Assembly: GCF_050003625.1 (NCBI RefSeq)
Contig: NC_134397.1
Span: 273,848,070 to 273,912,069 of the forward strand
Length of the DNA: 64,000 nt
Direction: 5' to 3'
DNA from: Haematobia irritans
Taxonomy: Eukaryota > Arthropoda > Insecta > Diptera > Muscidae
A program made the translations under genes and the position numbers. The notes beneath the pieces were generated by a model that ran no database searches, was not told the DNA's origin, and was given only the letters and a program-made list of their open reading frames with translations. This document shows, piece by piece, positions 1-12,327 of the stretch (its first letter is position 1; every line of letters begins with the position of its first letter).

Positions 1-1440
1 CTGAGTAACTGGCAAAGTGACCAAAATTTTTAAAAGAATATGCACGTTTGGAAATATCTCTTTATTGCACTCTCCAAGTGCTTCCGTCGCTGAATTAGAC
101 AGGTTCTTTTCGCAGGTTTTGCGCCATTTCATTTACACATGTGTATTTGGCTGTTTCGTTGTTGTTGCTATGGCCTAAAAACACACATAAAAAGCAGAAA
201 GACATTTTCCAAAAATGAAGTTTGTGGTGCGAGAGCAAAACAATTTGTTTTTTTCGACCGTCGTTTGACGGGCTTTTCAACTAGTATTCTATGATTTGTG
301 CAAGTTTTATAGGTAAGCGTTTTTCAAAATAAAACCTCCAGCTTTTCTTCAACATCTTCGATAAGATTTTTCTATGCAGCTAAAAATATATTTATTTATA
401 ATATAAAATATTCATTCATTTCGGGGGGGGTTTGATCCCCCTCACCCCCCCCCCCCCCCCTGAATACGGCCTTGAACGAAGAGGCAACCTTCCTTGCCCC
501 ACACAAGAAGGAAAATTCAAGAATTTTCACGGAAGGTTAGGGGTGCTATTCACTACGGTGTTTGTCGATATTGTATCGGGGAAAGTGACGTCCCTTTAAA
601 ACAATAGAGCAAAATTCAAACATCTCCGATCTACTTGAAATTTACAGGGAATGTGGGAGGAGATGATTAAATTTATACATGATTTTTAAATTAGTATATG
701 ATTTTTCGATATGTGGTTGGGGAAGGGGAAAATTGAAATAAACTTTGTCGATTTACTTCGATAGAATTTATAGAGACCATTGAGTATTTGTGAAATTAAT
801 ATAGGGTACGTGATAGTCCGATATCAGGTCGGAGTGGAGCGAAGGTGGGGAGAGGGGTTCACTTTTGTCCTTTTTTTTTTCTTAAATTGAAAGTAGAGGG
901 CTGTCCGTAAATGGGAACTCGGTACATAATTTTATGATTTTTGCACAGGCTTCTACCAGACTTCTTTTTAGTAAAGAACTTTATTTTGCATGAAATTGGC
1001 AGCCAACTTAGAGGATGCATCATTTTCCAATATAATATCAAATGTTAATGTGGTACAATTTTTACTACTTTTGCTTTTTTCAATTTATTGGATGGGAAAC
1101 AGTAATTCTTTGAATGTTATTATAATATAGTGCTTAATTGTCAGATATGTTGAGGAGAAGGAATCTTTCCTTGACAAACCACACTTAAAAATTCACAAAA
1201 AATATAGAAGATTGTCCAAATACTTGAATACAGAACATTATTTAAAAAATTTGGAGGAAAGTACACCCTCCCCCCGACATTTTTTAAGACGATCCGTTTT
1301 ACATATGCAAATCCGCCGTATTTGTACCTATAAACGAAAAAGCAAGGAGTCCGATTTGTTTGAAAGAATTCAAATCTTTTCGAATTTGTTTTCAGCACGA
1401 AGGATATGGTTAACTAAGTAAACGCAAAGTGTTCCTACAA
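1..1440. other. AT-rich intergenic sequence with a G-run/C-run
   Basis: I find no convincing coding region. A run of about eight or nine G at 423-431 is followed 15-30 bases later by a broken C-run ending at 461, which could pair as a hairpin or form G-quadruplex/i-motif structures. The right part may be the body of the Helitron-like element whose 3' end is at 1483. The short ORFs here are unsupported. Confidence 0.5.
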
Positions 1441-1483
1441 ATACGCTTCGGAAGGTGCAGCGAAGCGGGCCGGGTTACGCTAG
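1441..1483 (+). mobile_element. Possible Helitron 3' terminus
   Basis: A perfect 7-bp stem (CGCTTCG at 1444-1450, CGAAGCG at 1461-1467) is followed after about 12 bases by CTAG at 1480-1483 and then a T. Helitron 3' ends typically have a short GC-rich hairpin 10-12 bases before CTRR and insert between A and T, so geometry and sequence both fit. No Rep/helicase coding is seen and I could not place a 5' TC end. The element would be non-autonomous or a fragment. Confidence 0.45.
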
Positions 1484-1490
1484 TTATAGG

Positions 1491-1575
1491 ATATTTGTCA
1501 AAATTTCATTTTTATAGGAAATTTTTTGCCGAAATTTCATTTTATAGGTAATGTTTGTCAAAGTTCGATTTCAAT
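1491..1575. repeat. 29-bp AT-rich satellite, short array
   Basis: About three diverged units of the repeat built around TTTTGTCAAAATTTCATTTC and TATAGGAAA. The same unit recurs at 2145-2620, 12655-12990, 28425-28680, 34395-34455 and 63905-64000. Confidence 0.7.
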
Positions 1576-1718
1576 TCAATATTTTTATTCATGATCTATA
1601 AGTCGTAAAAGGGCCAAATCGATTACACATAAATGTATTATGACACAAATATTCACTTATATATATAATATAAGTTAAAAAGGTCTTAATACTAAAAAAA
1701 AAATAAAATATGATGAAC

Positions 1719-2135
<417 letters not shown>

Positions 2136-2144
2136 GGATGTTAA

Positions 2145-2620
2145 CTTGTATAGGAAATTTTGTATAAATTCTATTCTTTGAAAATTCTGTCAAAATTTTA
2201 TTTCTTTAGAAAACTGTGTCAAAATTCCATTTCTATTGGAAAATTTTTCAATATTTCATTTCTATTGAAAATTTTGTCAAAATTTCATTTCTATAGGAAA
2301 TTTTGCCAAAATTTTAATTTTTTGGGAAATTTTGTCAAAACTTATTTTTTTAGGAAATTTAAATTTCATTTCTATTGGTATTTTGTCAAAATTTTATTCT
2401 TTTAGGAAATTTTGTGAAAATTTTATTTCTTTAGGAAATTCTGTCAAAATTTATTTTCTATAGAAAATTTTGTGAAAATTTCATTTCTAAAGGAAATTTT
2501 ATCAACATTTCAATCCTATGAGACATTTTATCAAAATTTCATATCTATTAAACATTTTTCGAAATTTTCTTTAGGAACTTTTGTCAATTTTCTTTTTTAC
2601 AGGACATTTCTTGAAAATTC
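2145..2620. repeat. 29-bp AT-rich satellite, main array
   Basis: Roughly 15 diverged tandem units of about 29-30 bp (consensus core TTTTGTCAAAATTTCATTTC then TATAGGAAA). The units drift in length towards the right end, as in an old array. It starts just after the (TA)n tract, so the tract probably expanded inside the array. Confidence 0.85.
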
Positions 2621-4113
2621 ATCAGTGATGGTGATTTTGCAGGAATTTTATTCACGCACGACATCATTTTTCACTCACATTCATATTTTTTTCTTCCCAT
2701 TCAATTTCACGAGAGTTTATTTTAAGTTTGTTAATGACGCTCAGCTATGTACAAAATTCTGGTCACCTCCTAGAAGTCCAACTATCGATCCATGTCCAAA
2801 AAATATTTCCAATTTTTTTTCAATTTTGACGACGGGTTAGGCCGAATCCATTTTAAAAACCCTATACAATGGATCTGACCTAACCTGGTCCTAATTTTAT
2901 ATTTTTTTTAATTTCATTTAACTCCATGGTTAATTAAATTTCAATTCTATCGTGGTGTAAGCTATGCACCACAAACCCATGGAATGGGTTGCCAAACAAT
3001 TCTATACCACTTTAGCAATTCAATACTATACAACTTTATGGAAATATTAATCGATAAACGCGTTTACAGGTTACAGATCATCACATTGGCCGCTACCATT
3101 GATATAGGCGCAAATCTCGTTTGAAACCTCGTATTTGACTGGCCTCTGTGTATGAGGGCACATGGTTCCATCCAATCCAACTCTGGTGTCTCTCTCTCTT
3201 TCATTCTTAGTCTGCCTTTCACTCCCTCAGTCAATGTTGGCCGCCACATAATAAGCCAATATAATTTATGTGGTTGGGAAATTGGGTACTAAATTAAAAT
3301 TTAATTACAATGACAGCAAAGGACCAATAAACTCAGTACGTGCAATCCAATACTGCCTGCTTGCAGCATGACATTCATACAATTGTGTCCCTGATTTCAC
3401 ATCTACAGCAATGCGTTTGATTCCTTGTGAATTCATTCAATTTTATTTCCTTGGTGGCTCTGAGATTCTCTTCACATTTCTGGAAAAATATTTTGTACAT
3501 GTCGACGTCGTAGTATTAAATTTGACAAACGAGCATTGCCACTGGATTTTCCATATGTATGTAGGCCAGCCAACCAACTCCTACTCTGCCTGCCTTAGAC
3601 TGGTGGCCAACAATGGGTAGTAGGCAAAGGAACTGATAGTGTCTATAAATCTCCTAATTAAGCCTACATAATTAGGGCCAATAATTATGTTGAGAGCAAA
3701 TTAAGTTTTAAAGCTTTTTAGTTGAAGGTTGAAGGTTTAGATACCTCTTTCCACTTCATTTAAGCGATGTAGCATTTTTCAAGTTACTCCAATCACAACG
3801 CCTCCCTAAGGATGTGAATGTTTGATGGTTTTAGCCTTGGTTCATTTGATACCATTTGGATGTTTGGGTTGTGGAAACTGCTTGATTTTCTTGTTGTTCG
3901 TTGTTCGTAGCAAATGAAATTCTAAAGATTTTTATAGAATTAGTTTAATAGTCCCAAGTGCTTTTAACACTCACGTTAAGATACTCTACTCTCTATTTAT
4001 AGGGGTTCATGGCACATGACTTTGTAGGGTGATTGAGATATTGAAAACCTGTAAACCGCATTTGTATCTAAACACCTTGTTATTCTTTATTTATTCTAAA
4101 GTATTTATTTATA
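2621..4113. other. Apparently unique intergenic sequence
   Basis: No repeat family recognised elsewhere in the window and no convincing gene. Base composition is closer to single-copy DNA than its neighbours, especially 3060-3250 and 3400-3620. The ORFs here are short with no recognisable domain. Confidence 0.4.
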
Positions 4114-4911
4114 CACCCTCAAAAAAAATCGCTTCTCTAACATATGTTCCAAACATATTTTGCAGGAAGCACATGTATTATTGGATAACGCCGAAACATT
4201 AATATGTTTGTTTTATGTGAGCATATTATATGTTTGGAAGCATTTTGAGTCCAAAAATAGTATATGCTTGGAATAATTCCCCAAAGAAGATTGTGTTCAT
4301 TCCCTCACATATTTTTAACTTCCACGAAATTTTTGAGTTCTTCGCATCTTTTTCTGTAATACAAATATGCTGTTTTTTTTTTCAAATGTCTATTTTCTTG
4401 GTTCCGAATGTCTATTCTCTTTATTCCGAATACTCAATCTACTATTCAAATTAAATAATATTTAGACTTAAGCATACAAAATTTTTGGCAAATTATAAAA
4501 CAGTTTTCCGAAACAACATACAAGCGGTTTCACAGAAATTGCTCTCTTTTCATTCTCTCGCTGTGTTATGTTGATATCTTTTTATTCAACCCTCCCGGTT
4601 TCCATCTCTATTTCTTTCTCTATACTAACTCTCTCTCTCTCTCTGTCGCTCTCTGAATAAAGTATCACAACATATATATGTTTACTCGAAATTTGTAAAT
4701 TTATATATGTTTACATTCACGCATATTATTTTTATGAAACATTCATGCCCCAAACATAATATATTCTAACATATTAACATATGTGTCCCAAACATTTTGT
4801 GTTAGTTTAGGAACATTACATTTGCACTTAAATATATTGTGTTTAAAAATTGTGCCCGAAACACATTTTGTTTATATCGGAACATATGAAAAACATATTT
4901 TTCTAACAGTG
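4114..4911 (+). mobile_element. MITE-like element M1 (CAC...GTG, TA target site)
   Basis: The element is flanked by TA on both sides (4112-4113 and 4912-4913). It starts CACCCTCAAAAAAAATC and ends CTAACAGTG, giving imperfect inverted ends. The interior is rich in ATATGTTTG/AACATATG words and has a CT microsatellite near 4630. No transposase is present. Relatives are M2 (18288-20207), M3 (41557-42533, opposite orientation) and fragment M4 (10335-10552). The 2-bp TA duplication suggests Tc1/mariner-type mobilisation. Confidence 0.75.
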
Positions 4912-4913
4912 TA

Positions 4914-5856
4914 GGAAACAATTTTGGATTGGTTGATAGAGATGTCTGAGAGGGTTCAAATATTTAACAATTTTATGGTTTCTAATCCTCTCGCTTATAT
5001 CTGTAACGTTTCGTACTATTAACGAATATTTTCATTGTATTATATCAATGAAAAATTTTCGTTGGCTGAATTTTAATGAAATTTTCTTTGTGTGTTTTAT
5101 TCGACGTCATCCCATTAAAGCTTCCTCGACTATTCGACACAAAAGATTATCATTTCCTCGAATCTGCAGTTCTATGATATGTCCTGTAGTCATTGAAATA
5201 TCGCTACATCCTATCATGATTTTATACACTCCAATGTGCCAGAGTTCTTTTTCCAATTTTGGCCATAGCACTATTGCCTCCTTTGAGTGTTTTCAGTGCA
5301 GATCTATATGAAGTCTATAGTACAAAGGAGGTCGACATAAATCGTCTTCATTTCATATATTTATGGAACTTATAGGAAATCTAGGTGAAATTTACAGCTT
5401 CTTGATAGTCAAATTTAAAATTGGCGGATCAGTTTGTATCAACATCTTCAGCATATCCATTTTTGCCAAAAAGAACACCAATCACAAACTTTCACGCTAA
5501 GCAAACATTAATTCCCAATTTAAGACCAATCTGATAATATTTAAAGATTCTTTAAAAGTTTTTTTTTTTTCAATTACACCGACCAAATTAATATTCGACA
5601 AACACGTGATCACGACGATTCTTTGATAACATCGATCATTCAATCGGAGCTCCAAATGGATGGGGATAAAATAAGATAAAATAAGGAAACATCAAAATAT
5701 CGATTTCTGGCTATATACATTGGTTATATTCACGATCATTGGAACCCTCAAAGAAGATCCAATGATGCCAGTATGTCTATCTTTCTGTGACCACGCTACA
5801 TCATTCAATATTAAAACTATCTTTCTGAAATTTGCAACAGATTCGTTTATTGTCTG
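4914..5856. other. Intergenic sequence without recognised features
   Basis: No repeat shared with the rest of the window and no gene I can support. An 87-codon ORF at 5048-5311 has no recognisable domain and looks like chance. Confidence 0.4.
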
Positions 5857-6514
5857 CACTGAAAAAAAAAATATTGTCATGAGGTTAAAGATTTCATGTC
5901 TTTAAAATACGAATGCAAATTTTGCTTTGCATAGAAAACGCATTTCTCTAATATAAAGTTTTTTTTCCTTGTCGAAAAGTCGATAATATTTTCAATGAAG
6001 TCGTATTGTCCTTATAATTAGGTGATTTCACTTAAAAATGGGTATCATAACATGAAAGAAAAAATGTTTGGGCTAAGGTCAACTTGACTTTAATATTTCA
6101 GAAAAATTCTTTAAATTTAATGAAATTGTCTTCAAATTTGTTGTCTTTTTGCATCTTGACTACAAAGCAAAAAATCGTTCAAATATAGGACATGTTTTTC
6201 AAAACTTTAGTTTAAAGACGTTTTTTACTTGAAACATAGCATAATTTTTCTAGAAGTCGAGTCTGAATTTGGAAAATAAAGTTGTCGTTAACTCGTTTTT
6301 AAAGGACTTTGATAGCATATGAAGCAAAAAAGCTGAAAAAGAGAAAATTTTAAATGTGCTTCCTAGAAGCAAATACAAAAAACCCAAATTTAAAAGACTA
6401 TTTTATCTTAAAAGTATCCTTACTTGTATTCTCCACTTCTTTGGCTCGGAATCAATACCAACATTTTTAAAGTAAAGACAAAATCTTTAGAACCGTGCAT
6501 GCTTTTTTTCAGTG
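5857..6514 (+). mobile_element. MITE family N, copy N1
   Basis: The ends are inverted: CACTGAAAAAAAA at the left and TTTTTTTCAGTG at the right. TG lies outside each end where other copies have TA. The body aligns along its length with N2 (52920-53539), sharing for example AAAGATTTCATGTCTTTAAA and TTGGCTCGGAATCAATACCA. No coding capacity. Confidence 0.85.
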
Positions 6515-6756
6515 TGCAAACATATCAAGTTCTAAGGTGAGATACTGGGTCAATGTGAAAACAGGTCAAGTTCTAAGGTGAGATACTGGGTCCAGGTTTT
6601 GATATAGGCCCCATAAAGGTGGACCGTTAATCTAACTTCTTGAGCATCTAGACACCGCAATTTTTATCTGATTTACCAGAAATTGTAAAGAGGTTTTAGC
6701 TCCTTAAAGACGTGCGACGAATATATTATATATGGGTCAAAATTTTGGTATAGGCC

Positions 6757-7075
6757 TAGGTTAGGTTACGTGTAGTGGCAGCCCGATATTTTAGGCTCAC
6801 TTCTGTCCATTGTGATACCACAGTAGTAAACTTCTATCTTATCGCTGAGTGCTACCAGTTGGTATGTGTAGCTCAATGAACCAGGACCTCCTTTTTATAG
6901 CCAAGTCCGAACGGCTTTCCACGTTGCGATGAAACCTCTTAGTGAAGCTTTGAAACACACAGAAATGTCACCAGCATTACTCAGAGGGGATAATCCACCG
7001 ATGAAAACCTTTTAAGTGTTTTGGTCGAACTGGGATTGAACCCATGATCCTTTGTATGCAAGTCTCAGACATCAT
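6757..7075 (-). mobile_element. tRNA-derived SINE, copy a (diverged)
   Basis: In reverse orientation this carries a degraded tRNA-like head (right end), the body with TTTTTATAGCC and the CATTGTGATACCACAG block, and a left-end tail of GGTTAGGTTA type. It is more diverged than copies b, d and f, so it is an older insertion. Confidence 0.8.
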
Positions 7076-7110
7076 GGGTATATATAGCCCGATTTCTTGA
7101 TTTATCTCTA

Positions 7111-8402
7111 ACAGGTTGGCTGATAAGTCCCCGGTCTGACACATAGATGGCGTCGCTAGTATTAAATGCATATTAGTTTTATATAGTATCAACCTTCAAA
7201 TGATTCGTGTCAATATTTGACGTTTGTACGTCAATTAGTTTGTGAGATAGAGCGTCTTTTGTGAAGCAACTTTTGTTATTATGAAAAAAATGAAAAAAGG
7301 TATTTCGTGTTTTGATAAAATACTGTTTTCTGAAGGGAAAAAATACGGTGGAAGCAAAAACTTGGCTTGATAATGAGATTCCGGACTCTGCCCCAGGGAA
7401 ATCAACAATAATTTATTGATATGCAAAATTCAAGCGTGGTGAAATGAACACGGAGGACGGTGAACGCAGTGGACGCCCGAAAGAGGTGGTTACTGACGAA
7501 AACATCAAAAAAATCCACAAAATGATTTTGAATGACCGTAAAATGAAGTTCATCGAGGTAGCAGAGCCCTTAAGATACCAAAGGAACGTGTTGGTAATAT
7601 CATTCATCAATATTTGGATATGCGGAAGCTCTGTGGAAAATGGGTGCCGCGCGAGCTCATATTTGACCAAAAACAACAACGTGTTGATGATTCTGAGCGG
7701 TGTTTGCAGCTGTTAACTCGTAACACACCCGAGTTTTTCCGTCGATATGTGACAATGGATGAAACATGGCTCCATCACTACACTCCTGAGTCCAATCGAC
7801 AGTCGGCTGAGTGGACAGCGACCGGTGAACCGTCTCCGAAGCGTGGAAAGACTCAAAAGTCCGCTGGCAAAGTAATGGCCTCTGTTTTTTGGGATGCGCA
7901 TGGAATAATTTTTACCGATTATCTTGAGAAGGGAAAAACCATAAACAGTGACTACTATATGGCGTTAGTGGAGCGTTTGATGGTCGAAATCGCGGCAAAA
8001 CGGCCCCATATGAAGAACAAGAAAGTGTTGTTCCACCAAGACAATGCACCGTGCCACAAGTCATTGAGAACGATGGCAAAAATTCATGAATTGGGCTTCG
8101 AATTGCTTCCCCACCCACCGTATTCTCCAGATCTGGCCCCCAGCGACTTTTTCTTGTCCTCAGACCTCAAAAGGATGCTCGCAGGGAAAAAAATTTGGCT
8201 GCAATGAAGAGGTGATCGCCGAAACTGAGGCCTATTTTGAGGCAAAACGGAAGGAGTACTACCAAAATGGTATCAAAAAATTGGAAGGTCGTTATAATCG
8301 TTGTATCGCTCTTTAAGGGAACTATGTTGAATAATAAAAATGAATTTTGACAAAAAAAATGTGTTTTTCTTTGTTAGACCGGGGACTTATCAGCCAACCT
8401 GT
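7111..8402 (+). mobile_element. Himar1-like mariner, copy 1
   Basis: A full-length irritans-type mariner of about 1.29 kb. The left terminal repeat starts ACAGGTTGGCTGATAAGTCC at 7111 and its inverted copy ends at 8402, each next to a TA duplication (7109-7110 and 8403-8404). It encodes a DD34D transposase, here broken. The sequence matches the Himar1 family described from the horn fly. Beyond both TA sites lies a shared segment of about 24 bp (TATATAGCCCGATTTC...), so the element sits between two copies of a short direct repeat. Confidence 0.97.
7290..8334 (+). pseudogene. mariner transposase (broken), copy 1
   Basis: This would be the cut-and-paste transposase that binds the mariner terminal repeats. 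The C-terminal two thirds is open (from 7614) and keeps all three catalytic aspartates: MDETW, HQDNAPCH and SPDLAPSDFF, with 34-residue spacing as in the family. The N-terminal DNA-binding part is destroyed. The start ATG (7290) is followed by a frameshift, there is a stop near 7417, and a frameshift in the segment AGCCCTTAAGATACC near 7567. An extra A near 8192 shifts the C-terminus and TTG became TAA at 8314. The family protein is about 348 residues. This copy cannot make an active enzyme. Confidence 0.95.
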
Positions 8403-8478
8403 TATATAGCCCGATTTCTCGATTTGACTTATCGATGCTAATTTTTGCTGGAAAATTTATATTTATACTGAATTTATA

Positions 8479-8815
8479 CTGAAAAAATATTGTGAGACCA
8501 AAGATTTCATGTCTTTGAAATGCGAATTTTGCTGAGCATAGAAAACGAATTTCACTGATATAAAGTTTTTGTCTTTGTCTAAAAGTCTATCAACTTTTTA
8601 AATAAATAATTTTATCCTTATAGTTAAGTGATTCGACTCATAACATAAAGAAAAAAAATTTTGTCAGACTAAGGTCAACTTGGTTGACTTTTTGTATCTT
8701 CACTACAAAGCAAAAATGTGCTCAAAAATAGCAGTAATTTTTCAAAACTTTATTTTAAAGATGTTTTTTACTTGAAGCCTAGCATTAGTTTCACTTGAAG
8801 TCGGTTTTTATAAAT
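8479..8815 (+). mobile_element. MITE family N, truncated copy N3
   Basis: The left end resembles N1/N2 (ACTGAAAAAATATTGTGAG..., AAAGATTTCATGTCTTTGAA). Similarity fades after about 8815, so the right end is missing. Confidence 0.7.
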
Positions 8816-10334
8816 CCGAAATCTGATATTGTCTTACCATGTGGATGATTTAAATTTAAATTCGGAAACCGTACAATTGGAATTGATTTTCTTGAGGGAG
8901 TATGTTTCATCAAATCCACCTGAGGGTCTGTATAATAGAAATTATTAAATTTTATCCACTTTATGTAGGATATCTTATAGTCGGATCTAGTTTAGGATTT
9001 TGAAACACATTACTGTTTAACACAAATACATATATCACTTCCTGCTTCTTCTCTACCACAATCCTTAATAACATAAGTGAGTGAACGAATCACATGAACA
9101 CATACTTACAAAGGTTCACTAGTAACGAAGGAAAATATATGGTGAAAAGGTACAAGGTTGGCACTACCTTATGTCATGCAATACATTTAAACATTTACTA
9201 TTGACAATATCTGTGTGTATTTCAGACCTTTTACTACAAAATATTAGATAGCGAAAAAAAGTTTCAAATCTTCAAATTCATATTAATTTCAAAATATTTC
9301 TAAAATAGTGTGTAATCGAATTGGTTCACCCTATAGATATCAGAAAAGATACATGGCTTACCCATGTTATATTATGCGGCTCAGGAGAAATCAAAGCTTT
9401 TACCATATTCTTCTAGAAGATATATTTGTTGTTGTGGCTTCCCTTGTTTTCTTTAGAAATACTGACAAACACACTCTCACACACATACACATGTTTGTCT
9501 ATGTATATAGACTTTAAAAGGTGATAATGCAGTGAGTTCCAACAAGAAAATTTACAACAAATCGTGTTTTAATGCACATCCGAAACATTGGAACAAAACC
9601 AAAAGTATCAGGAGAATACTCTCTTACACAACCATACTATTCTACAATACTTTAGAGAGGATTCCAACTATTATAAGAATGAGTATGAATAGAGTGAAGA
9701 AACGAGGGCGGGGGTGTGTGTGGGAAATGAGTGTTCAGTTTTACAAACATGACACCACGAAGAATTTCGTTCCGTGTGTATCAATGCATAGTAATGCTCT
9801 TTAGTGAGTGAGAAAAACTTACTCTTAAGTATGATACATGGTGTGTAGGAGTGTTAAAGCATGGGAGGGGACAGACAGACTGTAAAGAAATGCATCTTGA
9901 TACTCGCAAATAACTATAGTAAGTAGCCATGCACCTCATTCTCTTGCATGCCCCTTTATCATGTGTCTCACAAATAAAGTACCTCATAAGTATGATTTTG
10001 TTCGCAATATTTTTTCATTCTCATGCCAGCAGCTGTAACAAAACTTGCTTATTCTATTGTAACTACCTACTTTTAACTATGCCTGCAACACGATTTTCTT
10101 TTGTTCAACAACTTCACATCATGTAATGTGTTCCTGCAGTGTCGATGTGCTGACAATGAGGGTCATATAAAAAAGCTGTGTAAATTCGACGAAATAGACG
10201 TGAATGACTTTGGCAGGGTAGGGGGAAGACTCTCATTTCCCAAATTGTTATTCATTACATTGATTGTTTTAACTCTTAGACATTAAAGAGTAACTCCTAG
10301 ACATTAACATTTTGTTCTATGTATCCAATAATTG
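8816..10334. other. Intergenic sequence without recognised features
   Basis: No gene or window-internal repeat family recognised. ORFs of 60-90 codons at 9308-9517, 9532-9804 and 9929-10286 lack a domain, supporting splice sites or conservation that I can judge. Confidence 0.35.
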
Positions 10335-10552
10335 CACGGACGAAAAAGACTGTTTTTCATATGTTTGGGTGTAAAAATTATATGTTTGGAACTCCAAATA
10401 TTTAAAATAATATTTTTAAGTGCAAGCATATAATGTTCATAAACTAGCATATCATGTTTGGGACATATATGTTAATACATTTGTAAATATAAAATGTTTA
10501 GATGCAAACATTTATTAATTTGGAAATAGTCTATAAACAGATATGTGTTTAG
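10335..10552 (-). mobile_element. MITE-like element M, fragment M4
   Basis: Starts CACGGACGAAAAAGACTG and continues through ATATGTTTGG words that align with the left end of M3 (41557). Similarity stops after about 10552, so it is a truncated copy. Confidence 0.7.
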
Positions 10553-10729
10553 AAAGAGAGACCTAGAGAGTATGCTGCAAGTAAAATAATGGAATTAACT
10601 AATTGACGCCTTAAAAATATATCCGCACAAAGAAAATTTCATTAAAATTGTTGAAACATAGTAAGGTTGGCTGATAAGTCCCCGGTCTAACAAAGAAAAA
10701 CACATTTTTTTTGTCAAAATTCATTTTTA

Positions 10730-12036
10730 TTATTCAACATAGTTCCCTTCAAGAGCGATACAACGATTATAGGTTAGGTTAGGTTATGTGGCAGCCCGAT
10801 GTATCAGGCTCACTTAGACTATTCAGTCCATTGTGATACCACAGTGGTGAACTTCTCTCTTATCACTGAGTGCTGCCCGATTTCATGTTAAGCTCAATGC
10901 CAAGGGACCTCCTTTTTATAGCCGAGTCCGAACGGCGTTCCACATTCCAGTGAAACCACTTAGAGAAGCTTTGAAACCCTCAGAAATGTCACCAGCATTA
11001 CTGAGGTGGGATAATCCACCGCTGAAAAAACTTTTTGGTGTTCGGTCGTAGCAGGAATCGAACCCACGACCTTGTCTATGCAAGGCGGGCATGCTAACCA
11101 TTGCACCACGGTGGCTCCCATACAACGATCTTCCAATTTTTTGACACCATTTTGGTAGTACTCCTTCCGTTTTGCCTCAAAATAGGCCTCAGTTTCGGCG
11201 ATCACCTCTTCATTGCATCCAATTTTTTCCCTGCGAGCATCATTTTGAGGTCTGAGAACAAGAAAAAGTCGCTAGGGGCCAGATCTGGAGAATACGGTGG
11301 GTAGGGATGCAATTCGAATCCCAATTCATGAATTTTTGCCATCGTTCTCAATGACTTGTGGCACGGTGCGTTGTCTTGGTAGAACAACACTTTTTTCTTT
11401 TTCATATGGGGCCGTTTTGCCGCGATTTCGACCTTCAAACGCTCCAATAACACCATATAATAGTCACTGTTGATGGTTTTTCCCTTCTCAAGATAATCGA
11501 TAAAAATTATTCCATGCGCATCCCAAAAAACAGAGGCCATTACTTTGCCAGCGGACGTTTGAGTCTTTCCACGCTTCGGAGACGGTTCACCGGTCGCTGT
11601 CCACTCAGCCGACTATCGATTGGACTCAGGAGTGTAGTGATGGAGCCATGTTTCACCCATAGTCACATATCGATGGAAAAACTCGGGTGTATTACGAGTT
11701 AACAGCTGCAAACACCGCTCAGAATCATCAACACCTTGTTGTTTTTGGTCAAATGTGAGCTCGCGCGGCTCCCATTTTGCACAGAGCTTCCGCATATCCA
11801 AATATTGATGAATGATATGACCAACACGTTCCTTTGATATCTTTAAGGCATCTGCTATCTCGATCAACTTCATTTTACGGTCATTCAAAATCATTTTGTG
11901 GATTTTTTGATGTTTTCGTCGGTAGCCACCTCTTTCGGGCGTCCACTGCGTTCACCGTCCTCCGTGCTCATTTCACTACGCTTGAATTTTGCATACCAAT
12001 CAATTATTGTTGATTCCCCTTGGGCAGAGTCCGGAA
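10730..12036 (-). pseudogene. mariner transposase (broken), copy 2
   Basis: Reading on the minus strand, the helix-turn-helix linker and catalytic text are recognisable from about 12036 to a stop at 10730-10732. Damage: the N-terminus is deleted, a frameshift lies between the ENIKK-type segment and the open stretch from 11894, and the first catalytic Asp has become Gly (MGETW instead of MDETW, near 11660). A CAG-to-TAG stop follows NR near 11613, and the SINE splits the last about 30 codons. The second catalytic Asp (YQDNAPCH) and the third (SPDLAPSDFF) remain. Loss of a catalytic Asp alone would inactivate the enzyme. Confidence 0.95.
10771..11119 (-). mobile_element. tRNA-derived SINE, copy b (near full length)
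   Basis: In its own (minus) direction it starts with a tRNA-like head: an A-box-like TGGTGCAATGG and a B-box-like GGTTCGATTCC. A body of about 230 bp follows, ending CATCGGGCTGCCACATAACC plus CCTAA repeats. The family lacks coding capacity and would rely on a LINE. It interrupts mariner copy 2, so it inserted after that mariner. The flanks share ATACAACGAT on both sides, a probable target duplication or pre-existing similarity. Confidence 0.93.
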
Positions 12037-12327
12037 AATTTTGACACGAATCATTTGAAGGTTGGTACTATATAACAATAATATGCATTTAATACTAGCG
12101 ACGCCATCTATGTGTCAGACCGGGGACTTATCAGCCAACCTGTTAATGTGATATTTCGCCCAATTCAGTGGACTGTTTTTACTTTAAGGCTTTCCTCAAA
12201 CTTCAAATAGATCACACAATTTTCTATGTTTACTCTAATGGAAAATGTGGGTCAAATTCGAGGGAAATTTTTGGATTCTGTACCATCTCTCAAAAAAAGA
12301 TCCAAAATTGTTGACCTTTCCTTAAGG

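Larger units (their letters stand above)
10664..12143 (-). mobile_element. Himar1-like mariner, copy 2 (split by a SINE)
   Basis: The minus-strand transposase region lies between a damaged repeat at the left (the first two bases AC are missing) and an intact inverted repeat ending at 12143 next to TA. A SINE of about 350 bp (10771-11119) sits in the 3' part of the transposase gene. About 165 bp spanning the start codon and the first part of the reading frame is deleted near 12035. Confidence 0.96.
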
